NCBI RefSeq assembly: GCF_000743705.1 | Contig: NZ_JQEZ01000001.1 | Span: 142,711 to 178,068, forward strand | Length of the DNA stretch: 35,358 bases | Reading direction: 5' to 3' | From: Ruegeria halocynthiae | Lineage (GTDB): Bacteria > Pseudomonadota > Alphaproteobacteria > Rhodobacterales > Rhodobacteraceae | Part shown: positions 15,869-24,945 of the stretch, in pieces | Position numbering within the stretch: the stretch's first letter is position 1 | Layout: every line of letters begins with the position of its first letter | Notes under the pieces: model-generated | Databases searched by the model: none | Seen by the model: only the letters and a program-made list of their open reading frames with translations | What the model was told of the DNA's origin: nothing | Made by a program: the position numbers and the translations under genes

Positions 15869-16313
15869 TTTGATGTCCTGATTTCTGTTTTTTCTGTTTC
15901 AGAACAACGGTGCAGGTCCAAAATTTTTCCCATGTGCCGGTACGTTCTGTTGGGCAAGCGATAAAAGTGGAATGTGACCGCATTGCAGCCCATCAAAGGC
16001 AATCTTTAGGGTGCTGTGTAATGCCAAAGGAAGGTGTCGAGAGGGGTGAAATATATATAAAACAATAGTTTAAGTGAAGTGCTTCAGTCGGTCGCAATCG
16101 GGCCTCACAGAGCCCTGCCACAATACTGTCAAATTAACCGCAAGCATCACGTGACAACTGACAGGCTGGTTCCTCAGCACCCCTCAAACTTGTACGAACT
16201 TTCGACCACGTGACCGGAATTCTTGCGGTTTCCTTTGGACGGTGGCATCAAAGTTAAGAGAGAGGGGCTAACTAAGGTGACCGAAGGAAGTCACCGTTTG
16301 GGTGACGACAATC
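15869..16313. promoter_or_regulatory. 445-bp gap with a candidate minus-strand promoter
   Basis: This gap between livF and the small exported gene has no supported open frame. On the minus strand, TTCACT (16078-16073), a 17-bp spacer and TATATT (16055-16050) form a good promoter candidate. It would give the 15868 gene a leader of about 175 nt. A hairpin GGTGAC/GTCACC at 16276-16295 just after livF may end the livGF transcript, though without a T run. Two CACGTG palindromes lie at 16148-16153 and 16207-16212. Confidence 0.4.
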
Positions 16314-17027
16314 TTATCCTCCCAAAAAGCTCTTTCGAACTTCGGGATCGGCCAGCAATTCCTTGCCCGTCCCGGTATAGGCGTTCCGTCCCTGAACCAG
16401 AACATACCCCTTGTCCGCGATTTCCAACGCCTGACGGGCATTCTGTTCTACCATCAGGATCGGCAACCCGGTGCGGGACACTTCGATAATCCGATCAAAT
16501 AGCTCATCCATCACGATGGGTGAAACACCAGCGGTGGGTTCGTCCAGCATCAACACCTTCGGCTGGGTCATCAACGCACGACCCACGGCGACCTGCTGGC
16601 GTTGACCGCCCGACAACTCGCCCGCCGCCTGATTGCGCTTGTCGCGCAGGATGGGGAATAAGTCATAGACCTGTTCCATCGTCTGGCTGATATCGTCGCG
16701 TCGAATAAACGCGCCCATCTCAAGGTTCTCTTCGACCGTCATCGAGGTAAAGATGTTCTGCGTCTGCGGCACAAACCCCATTCCCCGGATCACACGATCC
16801 TGCGGGGAAAGACCGGTAATATCCTCACCATCCAGCCGCACTGCGCCGGAACGTACGTCCAGCATCCCGAAAACGGCCTTCATTGCCGTGGATTTACCGG
16901 CACCATTAGGCCCCACGATAACGGCGATTTCACCTTTTTCGACAGCAATGGTGCATTCATGCAGAATGTCTGGCCCCTTGCCGTAACCGCCGGTCATCGT
17001 GTCCCCAATCAGAAACGGCTCACCCAT
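16314..17027 (-). CDS. livF: branched-chain amino acid ABC transporter ATPase LivF
   Basis: This 237-aa cytoplasmic ATP-binding subunit has Walker A GPNGAGKST, Q-loop GFVPQTQNIF, signature LSGGQRQQVAVGRAL, Walker B VLMLDEPTAGVSP and switch histidine region ILMVEQNARQAL. The E-Q-N-A-R-Q-A-L text is typical of LivF. Length is normal. It pairs with LivG and energises LivHM. It lies 108 bp after livG on the same strand, with a GC-rich hairpin in the gap. Confidence 0.95.
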   Translation of the reverse strand: MGEPFLIGDTMTGGYGKGPDILHECTIAVEKGEIAVIVGPNGAGKSTAMKAVFGMLDVRSGAVRLDGEDITGLSPQDRVIRGMGFVPQTQNIFTSMTVEENLEMGAFIRRDDISQTMEQVYDLFPILRDKRNQAAGELSGGQRQQVAVGRALMTQPKVLMLDEPTAGVSPIVMDELFDRIIEVSRTGLPILMVEQNARQALEIADKGYVLVQGRNAYTGTGKELLADPEVRKSFLGG

Positions 17028-17070
17028 CGATAGGTCCTTCTTTCATCTGGCCAGCAAATATCCCGGGGGT

Positions 17071-17089
17071 CTGGGGGCAGCGCCCCCAG
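17071..17089. repeat. GC-rich palindrome in the livG-livF gap
   Basis: CTGGGGGC (17071-17078) and GCCCCCAG (17082-17089) form a perfect 8-bp stem with a 3-nt loop, preceded by CCCGGGGGT. No T run follows. It resembles the short dispersed palindromes found after genes in roseobacters; that comparison is from memory. It could stabilise the livG mRNA end or partly attenuate livF. Confidence 0.5.
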
Positions 17090-17135
17090 CCTGATAAATA
17101 GGTTGCGCCACAGGCGCGCATTTGGATCACAAAGC

Positions 17136-17924
17136 TCAAGCTCCGGCCTCCAGCTTGTCTTTGTTTTTCAGGCCGGTGCCCAGATACGCCTCGATCACAT
17201 GCTCATTGGCCTTGATCTCGTCCAGCGTACCCTCGGCCAGAACCTTGCCTTCGGCCATACAGATGACCGGGTCGCAAATCTTGCCGATGAAATCCATGTC
17301 GTGCTCGATCACGACAAAAGTATAGCCGCGTTCCTTGTTCAGGCGCAGGATGGTGTCGGCGATGGTCATCAGCAAGGTGCGGTTCACGCCGGCGCCGACC
17401 TCATCCAGAAACACGATCTTGGCGTCGACCATCATGGTCCGGCCAAGCTCCAGCAGTTTCTTTTGCCCACCCGAAACCTGACCGGCCTTGTGGTCGGCCA
17501 GGTGTTCGATGGTCAGGAACTCCAGAACCTCGTCGGCGCGGGCCGCAAGGGCGCGTTCTTCGTCGGCAATGCGCTTGCGACCGAACCAGGTGTTCCACAG
17601 CGATTCACCGGATTGCGCGCCGGGCACCATCATTAGGTTTTCGCGGCAGGTCATCGACGAAAACTCATGCGCGATCTGGAAGGTGCGCAGCAGACCTTTG
17701 TGAAACAACTCATGCGGGGGCAGGCCGGTGATATCCTCACCATCCATCCAAACCTTGCCGCTGGTCGTTGGCAGAACGCCCGCGATCACGTTGAACAGAG
17801 TGGTTTTTCCCGCTCCGTTCGGTCCGATCAACCCTGTGATCGAACCCTTTTGGATTTCCAGCGATGCCCCGTCCACCGCGTGAAAACCGCCGAAATGCTT
17901 ATGCACGTCTTCGACGACGATCAT
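17136..17924 (-). CDS. livG: branched-chain amino acid ABC transporter ATPase LivG
   Basis: This 262-aa cytoplasmic ATP-binding subunit has Walker A GPNGAGKTT, signature VSGGQKKLLELGRTMM, Walker B IVFLDEVGAGVN and switch region VVIEHDMDFIG. The Walker B tail reads DEV and not the usual DEP. The residue after the catalytic glutamate tolerates change, so activity is expected. LivG-specific features include the loop ENLMMVPGAQSGESLWNTWF. It lies about 130 bp downstream of the binding-protein gene and upstream of livF. Confidence 0.94.
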   Translation of the reverse strand: MIVVEDVHKHFGGFHAVDGASLEIQKGSITGLIGPNGAGKTTLFNVIAGVLPTTSGKVWMDGEDITGLPPHELFHKGLLRTFQIAHEFSSMTCRENLMMVPGAQSGESLWNTWFGRKRIADEERALAARADEVLEFLTIEHLADHKAGQVSGGQKKLLELGRTMMVDAKIVFLDEVGAGVNRTLLMTIADTILRLNKERGYTFVVIEHDMDFIGKICDPVICMAEGKVLAEGTLDEIKANEHVIEAYLGTGLKNKDKLEAGA

Positions 17925-18001
17925 CTTATCCCCTAGCCGCCGTTGTCGGCGTTCTTGTTTCCCGGCCCTTTAAAAGAGGTGCGGCCTTTTTTCACTGAAA
18001 C

Positions 18002-18024
18002 AGCCCGGACACAAGGCCCGGGCT
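18002..18024 (-). terminator. hairpin after the Liv binding-protein gene
   Basis: AGCCCGG and CCGGGCT form a 7-bp GC stem with a 9-nt loop, 29 bp after the binding-protein stop. The following minus-strand sequence is only modestly T-rich (GTTTCAGTG). It probably attenuates transcription, keeping the binding protein more abundant than LivGF. Confidence 0.5.
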
Positions 18025-18052
18025 GCTTGTTTTCATGACTTTTTACGCCGGA

Positions 18053-19234
18053 TCAACGGAATTTGACGGTCTTGTTTTCGCCGTCGATAACTTCGATCTC
18101 GCGGTAAGAGCCTGCGCTTTCACCGGGGCCGATCAGCTCTACGCCGGACGCGCCGACATAGTCGATGTCCTGACCTGCGGCCAAAAGCTCCAGCCCTTTG
18201 GCCAGCTCACCGGGATAGATCTTTTCACCGGGCTCGTTGGCCACGTCCATGATCTTAGCGCCATACTCGGCCGGGTTGGTCGAACCTGCGGCCTGCATCG
18301 CCAGCATGAACAGCGCTGCTGCGTCATAGGATTCAGGCGAATAGGGCGACGATCCGTCAAAACCCGCGGCCTCGGCCAGGGCAAAGTACTTATCGGCACC
18401 TTCACCGCCGGAACCCGCGATCTGACCGAACGATCCGTTCAGGTCGGGACCGACATTGGCAGGCAGGGAATCCCCGATCATGCCACCCGGCAGGCCAAAT
18501 GTGTCAAACGCACCGCTGTCCAACGACGATTGGATGATGCCCAGGCCACCTTGATCCAGATAACCCGCAACGACCAAAAGATCGCCACCGGCCGAGGCCA
18601 GCGCGCCAACTTCGGCCGAATAGTCGGCCTTGCCGTCTTCATGCGCGGCAACGATCGTGACTTCACCACCGTTGGCCTCGAACGAGGATTGGATCGAATC
18701 CGCCAGACCCTTGCCAAAGTCGTTGTTGGTATAGGTCAGCGCGATTGACTCGATGCCGCGATCCTTCAGGATATCGGCCATAACTTCACCTTCACGCGCA
18801 TCCGACGGGGCGGTGCGGAAGAACAGGCCGTTGTCTTCCATGGACGACAAACCGGGCGACGTGGCCGACGGTGAGATCATGACCATACCATTCGGGATCG
18901 CAACGTTCTGCAGAATTGCACCGGTCACGCCCGAGCAGTCACCGCCGATGATACCGGCAACGCCATCCGCAATCATACGCTCGCCATTCGATGTGGCCAG
19001 ACCGTTATCGATACAGCCTGTGTCGGCGCGCGACGAAGTGACTTTGGTGCCGTCCAGCAACTTGCCGGATTCAGTGACTTCGGCCATCGCCAGTTCAGCG
19101 CCTGAACCCATCGAGGGCGCCAGCGATTCAATCGGGCCGGTGAAGCCGAACAGAACGCCCAGCGTTACGTCTTCGGCCATTGCGGTGCCAGCCAACAGAG
19201 CGGTTGCTGCGGTTGCAGTAAGCAGCTTTTTCAT
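18053..19234 (-). CDS. branched-chain amino acid ABC transporter substrate-binding protein
   Basis: This 393-aa periplasmic binding protein of the Leu/Ile/Val type I fold starts at the ATG at 19234, with GGGAG upstream and a clear signal peptide (MKKLLTATAATALLAGTAMA). The frame upstream was excluded. The domain opens with VTLGVLFGFTGPIESLAPSM and has the internal GGDCSGVTGAILQNVAIPNG and LTYTNNDFGKGLADSI stretches usual for this family. Ligand specificity cannot be read. It is the first gene of the Liv locus and is followed by a hairpin. Confidence 0.93.
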   Translation of the reverse strand: MKKLLTATAATALLAGTAMAEDVTLGVLFGFTGPIESLAPSMGSGAELAMAEVTESGKLLDGTKVTSSRADTGCIDNGLATSNGERMIADGVAGIIGGDCSGVTGAILQNVAIPNGMVMISPSATSPGLSSMEDNGLFFRTAPSDAREGEVMADILKDRGIESIALTYTNNDFGKGLADSIQSSFEANGGEVTIVAAHEDGKADYSAEVGALASAGGDLLVVAGYLDQGGLGIIQSSLDSGAFDTFGLPGGMIGDSLPANVGPDLNGSFGQIAGSGGEGADKYFALAEAAGFDGSSPYSPESYDAAALFMLAMQAAGSTNPAEYGAKIMDVANEPGEKIYPGELAKGLELLAAGQDIDYVGASGVELIGPGESAGSYREIEVIDGENKTVKFR

Positions 19235-19400
19235 AAGGTTACTCCCATATTGGAACGTCTTCGTTCTGCGGACGACCCTAGGCAAGCTGTCAGAAAAAGA
19301 AAAGTCCTAACGCAATCGTGTTTTTGCCGTGGAAAAATCTATTTATTTTGTAAGGTTTGTCGCGCTGATGTGCAGCCCTGAATCAATCGGAGGGAATAAG

Positions 19401-20492
19401 ATGTTAAAGGCTTTCGCGATTCTGGCTTTGACCGGCAGCGCCGGGTTGGTCAGCGCTGATGTGCTTGAGACCAGCGCGGGGCCCGCCAGCATCACCTCGA
19501 TGGTCGACGGGCTGGATACGCCCTGGGCCATTGGTGTTCTGCCGGATGGTTCGTTTCTGGTCACAGAGCGTGAAGGCCAGCTTTTGTTTGTCACCGACGG
19601 GCAAGCGAAACCTGTCAAAGGGGCACCCAAAGTGGCCGCGAAAGGACAGGGTGGGCTGTTGGATGTCACGGTCGCACGCAACTTTGCGCAAACTCGCGAG
19701 ATTTTTCTGACCTTTGCCAAACCGCAGCGCGGCGGGGCAGGGACCGCCGTTGCGGTCGCCCGGTTGTCGGAAAACGGCAATCGCCTGACCAATCTGCGGG
19801 TGATTTTTGAGGCAAACCCCGGTGGCTCGACCGGGCGGCATTTCGGCTCTCGGGTTGTCGAAGCGGCCGACGGAACCCTGTTTGTGACAATCGGCGATCG
19901 GGGGGATCGTCCGCTGGCGCAGGACCGCTCCAACCATATGGGGACCGTCATTCGCATAAACCGGGATGGAACCGTGCCTGCGGATAATCCGTTTATTGGC
20001 CAGTCGGAGATACGGCCCGAAATCTGGTCGTTTGGGCATCGTAACCCGCAAGGGGCCGGTCTGGATGCCCGGGGTCGCCTTTGGGTTTCGGAACATGGCG
20101 CCAGGGGCGGTGACGAGGTGAACCTGGTCCAACCGGGCCTGAACTATGGTTGGCCGGTCATTTCTTATGGCGTGCATTACTCGGGCGAAAAAATCGGCGA
20201 AGGCTCCGCCAAAGAGGGGATGGAACAGCCGCAGCACTATTGGGACCCATCCATCGCGCCGTCCGGGTTGATGGTCTATTCCGGAAAGCTCTGGCCGGAA
20301 TGGGAGGGCGACGTTTTTGTCGGGTCACTCAAGTTCGACTACATATCGCGGTTAGAGGGGGCGCCCTTGCGCGAGGTCGAAAAGATCACAGGCCCCGAAA
20401 CCGAGCGTGTGCGCGATATTGTCGAAGCACCTGATGGCGCGATTTGGTTCATCTCGGTCGGGCAGGGAGAAGTTTACAGAATGGCCCGGTAG
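19401..20492 (+). CDS. PQQ-dependent sugar (aldose) dehydrogenase, YliI/GSDH type
   Basis: This 363-aa soluble periplasmic beta-propeller of the glucose/sorbosone dehydrogenase family starts at the ATG at 19401, with GGAGGG eight bases upstream and a signal peptide (MLKAFAILALTGSAGLVSA). Hallmarks are LDTPWAIGVLPDGSFLVTER, RHFGSRVVEAADGTLFVTIGDR, FGHRNPQGAGLD and EHGARGGDEVNL. The last two contribute PQQ- and calcium-site residues in relatives. Length fits the E. coli YliI (Asd) subgroup. Substrate is uncertain. It is convergent with the GlxA-type regulator. Confidence 0.9.
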   Translation: MLKAFAILALTGSAGLVSADVLETSAGPASITSMVDGLDTPWAIGVLPDGSFLVTEREGQLLFVTDGQAKPVKGAPKVAAKGQGGLLDVTVARNFAQTREIFLTFAKPQRGGAGTAVAVARLSENGNRLTNLRVIFEANPGGSTGRHFGSRVVEAADGTLFVTIGDRGDRPLAQDRSNHMGTVIRINRDGTVPADNPFIGQSEIRPEIWSFGHRNPQGAGLDARGRLWVSEHGARGGDEVNLVQPGLNYGWPVISYGVHYSGEKIGEGSAKEGMEQPQHYWDPSIAPSGLMVYSGKLWPEWEGDVFVGSLKFDYISRLEGAPLREVEKITGPETERVRDIVEAPDGAIWFISVGQGEVYRMAR

Positions 20493-20508
20493 GGCCACCG
20501 TTTCACCG

Positions 20509-21513
20509 TTAAACGGACAACCGGCCGCTTTGCGCGCCACGCTCACGGTAGGGTGTCGTGTTGTAATGCGCCCGGTAACATTTTGAGAAATGCGAGGGAC
20601 TGGCAAAGCCGCAGGCCAGCGCGACGTTGATCACACTCATATCCGTTTGCATCAGCAGGTTGCGCGCCTTGTGCAGGCGCAGTTCCATGTAATAGCGTTT
20701 GGGCGAGCGGCTGAGGTAGCGGCGGAACAGACGTTCAAGCTGCCGGGTCGACATACCGACATCCTTCGCCAGAATCGAAGGCGAGATCGGCTCTTCGATG
20801 TTCTTTTCCATCATCAGGATGACCTGGCTTAGCTTGGGGTGGCGCACGCCGATCCGGGTTGGGGTCGACAGGCGCTGTGTGTCCTGATCGGTGCGGATCG
20901 AGGAATAGATCATCTGATCGGCCACCGCATTCGCCAGATCCTCGCCGTAGTCATCTGCGATGATCTTCAGCATCAGGTCGATGGACGAGGTGCCGCCTGC
21001 CGTGGTCATCCGGTTGCCGTCGATCTGGAATACGGATTTGGTCAGTTCGACCTCATCGAATTCTTCCACGAAACTGTCCGAGTTTTCCCAGTGAATGGTG
21101 GCGCGTTTACCGTCCAGAAGCCCGGCTTTGGCCAGAGTGTAGCCCGCCGTGCACAGGCCGCCGATGCGCAGGCCCCGCCGCGCCTCGCGACGGACCCAAT
21201 TCAGTACCTTTTTGGTGGTCGCCGCCTGGACGTCCACGCCGCCGCAGATCAACACAACGTCGTCGCGCTGAAGCTCGACCAGATCGGAATCCAATGCAAA
21301 GGTTGTTCCGGCCGAACAACTGACCGATTCACCGCCTTCACCCATAAGGCGCCAGGAATATAGATTCTTGTCGGCCATACGGTTGGCGATACGCAGGCTG
21401 TCCAACGCCGAGGCAAAGGACAGCAAAGAGAATTTGTCCAGCAGGACAAACACGAAATTGCGGGGGTTAGCCGCAGTGTCTTCCACCGTGACAACTTGGC
21501 GTTGCTCTTGCAT
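20509..21513 (-). CDS. GlxA-type AraC-family transcriptional regulator
   Basis: This 334-aa regulator has an N-terminal DJ-1/PfpI-like domain (about 17-185), including the GGLCTAGYTLAKAGLL elbow with C121. A C-terminal AraC double helix-turn-helix follows (about 225-325: MSTRQLERLFRRYLSRSPKR, INVALACGFASPSHFSKCYR). AAGGA precedes the ATG. This architecture occurs in regulators of quaternary-amine and amino-acid catabolism such as GbdR and CdhR, but the effector cannot be assigned. It is divergent from the DAHP synthase gene, with about 170 bp between them, and might share that control region. Confidence 0.9.
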   Translation of the reverse strand: MQEQRQVVTVEDTAANPRNFVFVLLDKFSLLSFASALDSLRIANRMADKNLYSWRLMGEGGESVSCSAGTTFALDSDLVELQRDDVVLICGGVDVQAATTKKVLNWVRREARRGLRIGGLCTAGYTLAKAGLLDGKRATIHWENSDSFVEEFDEVELTKSVFQIDGNRMTTAGGTSSIDLMLKIIADDYGEDLANAVADQMIYSSIRTDQDTQRLSTPTRIGVRHPKLSQVILMMEKNIEEPISPSILAKDVGMSTRQLERLFRRYLSRSPKRYYMELRLHKARNLLMQTDMSVINVALACGFASPSHFSKCYRAHYNTTPYRERGAQSGRLSV

Positions 21514-21682
21514 GGCGAGGTGTCCTTGATTCGGCGCTTTGTGACGTTGCGTCCAGCGACAGAGTTAGCAGCCACCATGACCAAAGCTTGTTTCCCACGT
21601 CAAGAGGTTCAAATCGTATATGGTCAGTCTTCGATGCATTTTGTATAGAGACGACCTGATTACTTCTGCGGAGATCAAAGCT

Positions 21683-23053
21683 ATGACCGAATGGCAAAAA
21701 TCGAACTGGCGCAACAAGCCCCGGGTTCAGATGCCAGACTATACCGACGCAGCCGCGCTGGCCAAAGTCGAGGCTCAGCTTTCGCAGTATCCCCCGCTGG
21801 TCTTTGCTGGCGAAGCGCGGCGTCTAAAACAGCATCTGGGTGCCGCCGGCCGTGGCGAAGCCTTTTTGCTTCAGGGTGGGGATTGCGCTGAAAGCTTTGA
21901 ACAATTCAGCGCGGATGCCATCCGTGACACGTTCAAGGTGATGCTGCAGATGGCGATGGTTCTGACCTATGGTGCCAAGGTGCCAGTGGTCAAAGTTGGC
22001 CGTATGGCGGGTCAGTTCGCCAAACCCCGCAGCGCCCCGACCGAGGTTATCGACGGCGTGGAACTGCCCAGCTACCGTGGTGATATCATCAACGAGCTGG
22101 CCTTTACGCCCGAGTCCCGTATTCCGAATCCCGGCAAGATGCTGCAGGCCTATACCCAGGCCGCGGCAACGCTGAACCTGTTGCGCGCCTTTTCGACTGG
22201 TGGTTTCGCCGATATGAGCATGGTGCATTCCTGGACCCTGGGGTTCACGGATGAGCAGGACGTGCAGAAATATTCGGAAATCGCCGACCGCATTCAGGAC
22301 ACCATCGACTTTATGGGGGCGGCGGGGATCACGGCGGACACCACGCATGAATTCTCGACCGTGGAATTCTACACCAGCCATGAAAGCCTGTTGTTGGAGT
22401 ATGAAGAGGCGCTGACCCGTCTTGATTCGACATCCGGAAACTGGCTGGCCGGGTCCGGCCACATGATCTGGATCGGCGACCGTACACGTCAGCCGGACGG
22501 TGCGCATGTGGAATTCTGCCGCGGTGTGCTGAACCCGATTGGTCTGAAATGCGGTCCGACAACCACCGCTGACGACCTCAAGGTGCTGATGTCCAGGCTG
22601 AACCCCGAGAACGAAGAGGGCCGCCTGACCCTGATCGCCCGATTTGGAGCAGGCAATGTGGGCGAGCATCTGCCGCGTCTGGTCAAGGCCGTGAAGGAAG
22701 AAGGCGTCAATGTCACCTGGGTCTGTGACCCGATGCATGGCAATACCATCAAGTCGGCGACCGGTTACAAGACCCGCCCGTTTGATTCGGTACTGCGCGA
22801 GGTGCGCGACTTTTTCGGCGTACATCAGGCCGAGGGCACCATCCCCGGCGGTGTGCATTTCGAGATGACGGGCCTGGATGTGACCGAATGCACCGGCGGC
22901 GTGCGGGCTGTGACCGAAGAGGATCTCTCGGATCGTTATCACACCGCCTGCGACCCGCGTTTGAACGCAACGCAATCGCTGGAACTGGCATTCCTTGTGG
23001 CAGAAGAACTGACCAACCTGCGGCGTGATCGCAGCAAACGCGCGGTTAGCTGA
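21683..23053 (+). CDS. class II 3-deoxy-7-phosphoheptulonate (DAHP) synthase
   Basis: This 456-aa cytoplasmic enzyme condenses phosphoenolpyruvate and erythrose 4-phosphate in the first step of the shikimate pathway. It is the plant-like class II form. Hallmarks include [59 protein letters not shown] and [18 protein letters not shown]. The start is the ATG at 21683 with GGAG upstream; an in-frame extension to 21620 is not protein-like. Length is normal. It is monocistronic, with a strong terminator at 23077-23104. Confidence 0.95.
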   Translation: MTEWQKSNWRNKPRVQMPDYTDAAALAKVEAQLSQYPPLVFAGEARRLKQHLGAAGRGEAFLLQGGDCAESFEQFSADAIRDTFKVMLQMAMVLTYGAKVPVVKVGRMAGQFAKPRSAPTEVIDGVELPSYRGDIINELAFTPESRIPNPGKMLQAYTQAAATLNLLRAFSTGGFADMSMVHSWTLGFTDEQDVQKYSEIADRIQDTIDFMGAAGITADTTHEFSTVEFYTSHESLLLEYEEALTRLDSTSGNWLAGSGHMIWIGDRTRQPDGAHVEFCRGVLNPIGLKCGPTTTADDLKVLMSRLNPENEEGRLTLIARFGAGNVGEHLPRLVKAVKEEGVNVTWVCDPMHGNTIKSATGYKTRPFDSVLREVRDFFGVHQAEGTIPGGVHFEMTGLDVTECTGGVRAVTEEDLSDRYHTACDPRLNATQSLELAFLVAEELTNLRRDRSKRAVS

Positions 23054-23076
23054 TCCCTTACAGAATGACGAAAAAG

Positions 23077-23104
23077 AAAGGCGGGCTATCTGGCCCGCCT
23101 TTTT
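23077..23104. terminator. bidirectional intrinsic terminator
   Basis: AAAGGCGGGC (23077-23086) pairs with GCCCGCCTTT (23093-23102) around a 6-nt loop. T-rich runs follow in both directions. It serves the DAHP synthase gene and the convergent PAS_5 gene. Confidence 0.88.
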
Positions 23105-23119
23105 CTTTGTCTCAGATGT

Positions 23120-23800
23120 TCACTTGTCGCGGGAAGCGACAAGCCGCAGGTGTGAGCCCGGCTTTTTGAATTCATCCTGTTCTTCGGCGAACCCTGCCGC
23201 CAGTTTTGCGGCGGGTGTCTGCGGGGCCTGAACGTCGGATACGGCACGTACACGGCTATCTGAAACAGAAAACCGTCTTGGGGTTGCACCGATCGCGCCA
23301 TCGCTGACCATGACACCAAGAATGCGGCTGACGTCACCCAGATCGCTTTTCAAGGGCAACAGGATCATATGGGCCTGCATATGCATGCGCCCCCGCTTAC
23401 CGGCCGAGGTCAGTTCAAGTTCCGCGATGGAAGGACCGGCAAACACCTGCTCTAACACGTCAGTGATTTCTTGCCGGGCACCGGATTCGAAAAAGGCGGT
23501 GATCGGCATTCCGCGCACCTCCATTCCGGCCAAAGCGTTCAAGTGACTGCCCGCCAGGCGATATCTGGCCAAACCGGGCGCGATACGTTCCAGAATAAAG
23601 GTGTATTCCAGAACATTCTCAAGGCCACGCGGATCAATCTGCGCGCGTTTTGGGACGCCGTTTCCATCCAGCAACGCGGTCCAATACGCTTCGGCCTGTC
23701 GGATCGGCGAAAGGCTGCGCCCACTGTCAAAACGATCCATAGCGACGATCTTTCCAAACTTTGAACCGGAACCGTTCCCAAAAAACGTTTTCATTTTCAT
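23120..23800 (-). CDS. PAS_5 family PAS-domain protein
   Basis: This 226-aa protein belongs to the alphaproteobacterial PAS_5 (PF07310-type) group. Residues from about 35 to 165 form the PAS-like core (YWTALLDGNGVPKRAQIDPR, ILERIAPGLARYRLAGSHLN, RMHMQAHMILLPL). There is no attached kinase, cyclase or effector domain and no membrane segment, so it probably acts as a single-domain sensor or adaptor. The C-terminus (from about 185) is low complexity. I chose the ATG at 23800; a GTG one codon earlier and an ATG two codons later are possible. No partner is evident. Confidence 0.8.
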   Translation of the reverse strand: MKMKTFFGNGSGSKFGKIVAMDRFDSGRSLSPIRQAEAYWTALLDGNGVPKRAQIDPRGLENVLEYTFILERIAPGLARYRLAGSHLNALAGMEVRGMPITAFFESGARQEITDVLEQVFAGPSIAELELTSAGKRGRMHMQAHMILLPLKSDLGDVSRILGVMVSDGAIGATPRRFSVSDSRVRAVSDVQAPQTPAAKLAAGFAEEQDEFKKPGSHLRLVASRDK

Positions 23801-24037
23801 CACCCTACCGTCAACCGACCATCATTTGTCTAAAATGCCAGATACCGAGGACGTCTGCGTCCAACCAGTGTTTGCGGGGTCAGATTGACACGGGTTAAAT
23901 CAATTTTGGAGGAATTCCTTAATGAATGGTTAACTTCTGGCAGCCAGGCCCATTCTCAGCAAACTCTTGCTCTGCGCACGCCGATGGCATTAGGTGCGGC
24001 AAGCGAGCATGTAAGGGTAGCCAGGGGAAGGGCAGGA

Positions 24038-24928
24038 ATGATCAGATCCATGACCGGTTTCGCATCGGACAAAGGGGCGTTCGGTTCACATAGCTGGACG
24101 TGGGAACTGCGGAGTGTGAACGGCAAAGGTCTGGATATGCGCTTGCGCGTGCCCGAGTGGCTGACCGGGCTGGAAGCCGCATTGCGCGCGCAATTGTCCA
24201 AAGCTTTGAGCCGGGGAAATGTAACGCTGTCCCTACGGTTGAGCCGCGATGAAACCGCGCCCGATATTGTCCTGAACGAAGGGGCGATGGAGGCCGCGCT
24301 TAGTGCTCTTGCCCGCGCGCAGGACATGGCCGCGGCGCAAGGGGTCACGTTGGCACCGTCCTCTGCGGCTGATCTGATCGCCATGAAGGGGATGCTGGAC
24401 GCCGGAAGCGACGTTGACGACCCAGAGCCTCTGGTTCGGCAGCTCACATCAGAATTCCCATCCCTATTGGCGGCTTTCATTGAAATGCGGCAAGCCGAAG
24501 GTCAGGCACTTTCGACCATCCTTGATGGGCAACTGACCCAGGTGGCGGATTTGACGGTCCGGGCGGCAGAGCTGGCGGAACAGCGCAAGGACAAGATGGC
24601 CGAGGCGTTGCGGGACAATCTGGCGCGTGTGCTGGACAACGCCCAGGGCGCAGAGCCTGAACGCGTGGCGCAGGAATTGGCGCTGATTGCGGTCAAGGCG
24701 GATATCACCGAAGAAATCGACCGCCTGAAGGCCCATGTTGCTGCGGCACGCGAATTGCTGTCGCAGGACGGTGCTGTCGGGCGCAAGCTGGATTTTCTGA
24801 TGCAGGAGTTCAACCGCGAGGCCAACACCCTTTGCTCCAAAGCGCAAAGCGCCGATCTGACGTCGGTAGGGCTTGAGTTGAAGGCCGTAATAGACCAGAT
24901 GCGCGAGCAAGTGCAGAACGTGGAATAA
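24038..24928 (+). CDS. YicC family protein (endoribonuclease-like)
   Basis: This 296-aa protein starts at the family-typical [10 protein letters not shown]; the open frame upstream is excluded. Hallmarks are [20 protein letters not shown], a long helical middle, and the C-terminal DUF1732 region with [17 protein letters not shown] and [24 protein letters not shown]. coli YicC is reported as an endoribonuclease acting on small RNA. It is followed after 17 bp by guanylate kinase, the usual alphaproteobacterial order. A ribosome site (GGGCAGG) precedes the ATG. Confidence 0.92.
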   Translation: MIRSMTGFASDKGAFGSHSWTWELRSVNGKGLDMRLRVPEWLTGLEAALRAQLSKALSRGNVTLSLRLSRDETAPDIVLNEGAMEAALSALARAQDMAAAQGVTLAPSSAADLIAMKGMLDAGSDVDDPEPLVRQLTSEFPSLLAAFIEMRQAEGQALSTILDGQLTQVADLTVRAAELAEQRKDKMAEALRDNLARVLDNAQGAEPERVAQELALIAVKADITEEIDRLKAHVAAARELLSQDGAVGRKLDFLMQEFNREANTLCSKAQSADLTSVGLELKAVIDQMREQVQNVE

Positions 24929-24945
24929 AGACAGGAGCGCCCCAA

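Noticed and set aside
18035..18748. 237-aa open frame opposite the Liv binding protein
   Set aside because: It is antisense to a clear family member with a signal peptide, has no recognisable motif and arises from codon bias on the opposite strand.
20498..20516. CCGTTT/AAACGG inverted repeat between the sugar dehydrogenase and the GlxA-type regulator
   Set aside because: It is a 6-bp stem that overlaps the regulator's stop codon and has no T run; it could be chance.
21824..22975. 383-aa open frame opposite the DAHP synthase
   Set aside because: It is the mirror of a well-conserved class II DAHP synthase, with low-complexity His/Gln-rich text and no domain.
23901..23934. Strong GGAGG site followed by a three-codon frame ATG AAT GGT TAA upstream of yicC
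   Set aside because: The ribosome site and spacing are good, but a three-codon peptide without regulatory codons or a downstream hairpin is too little to call a leader. A second ATG gives a 50-odd-codon frame that overlaps yicC and has no recognisable content.
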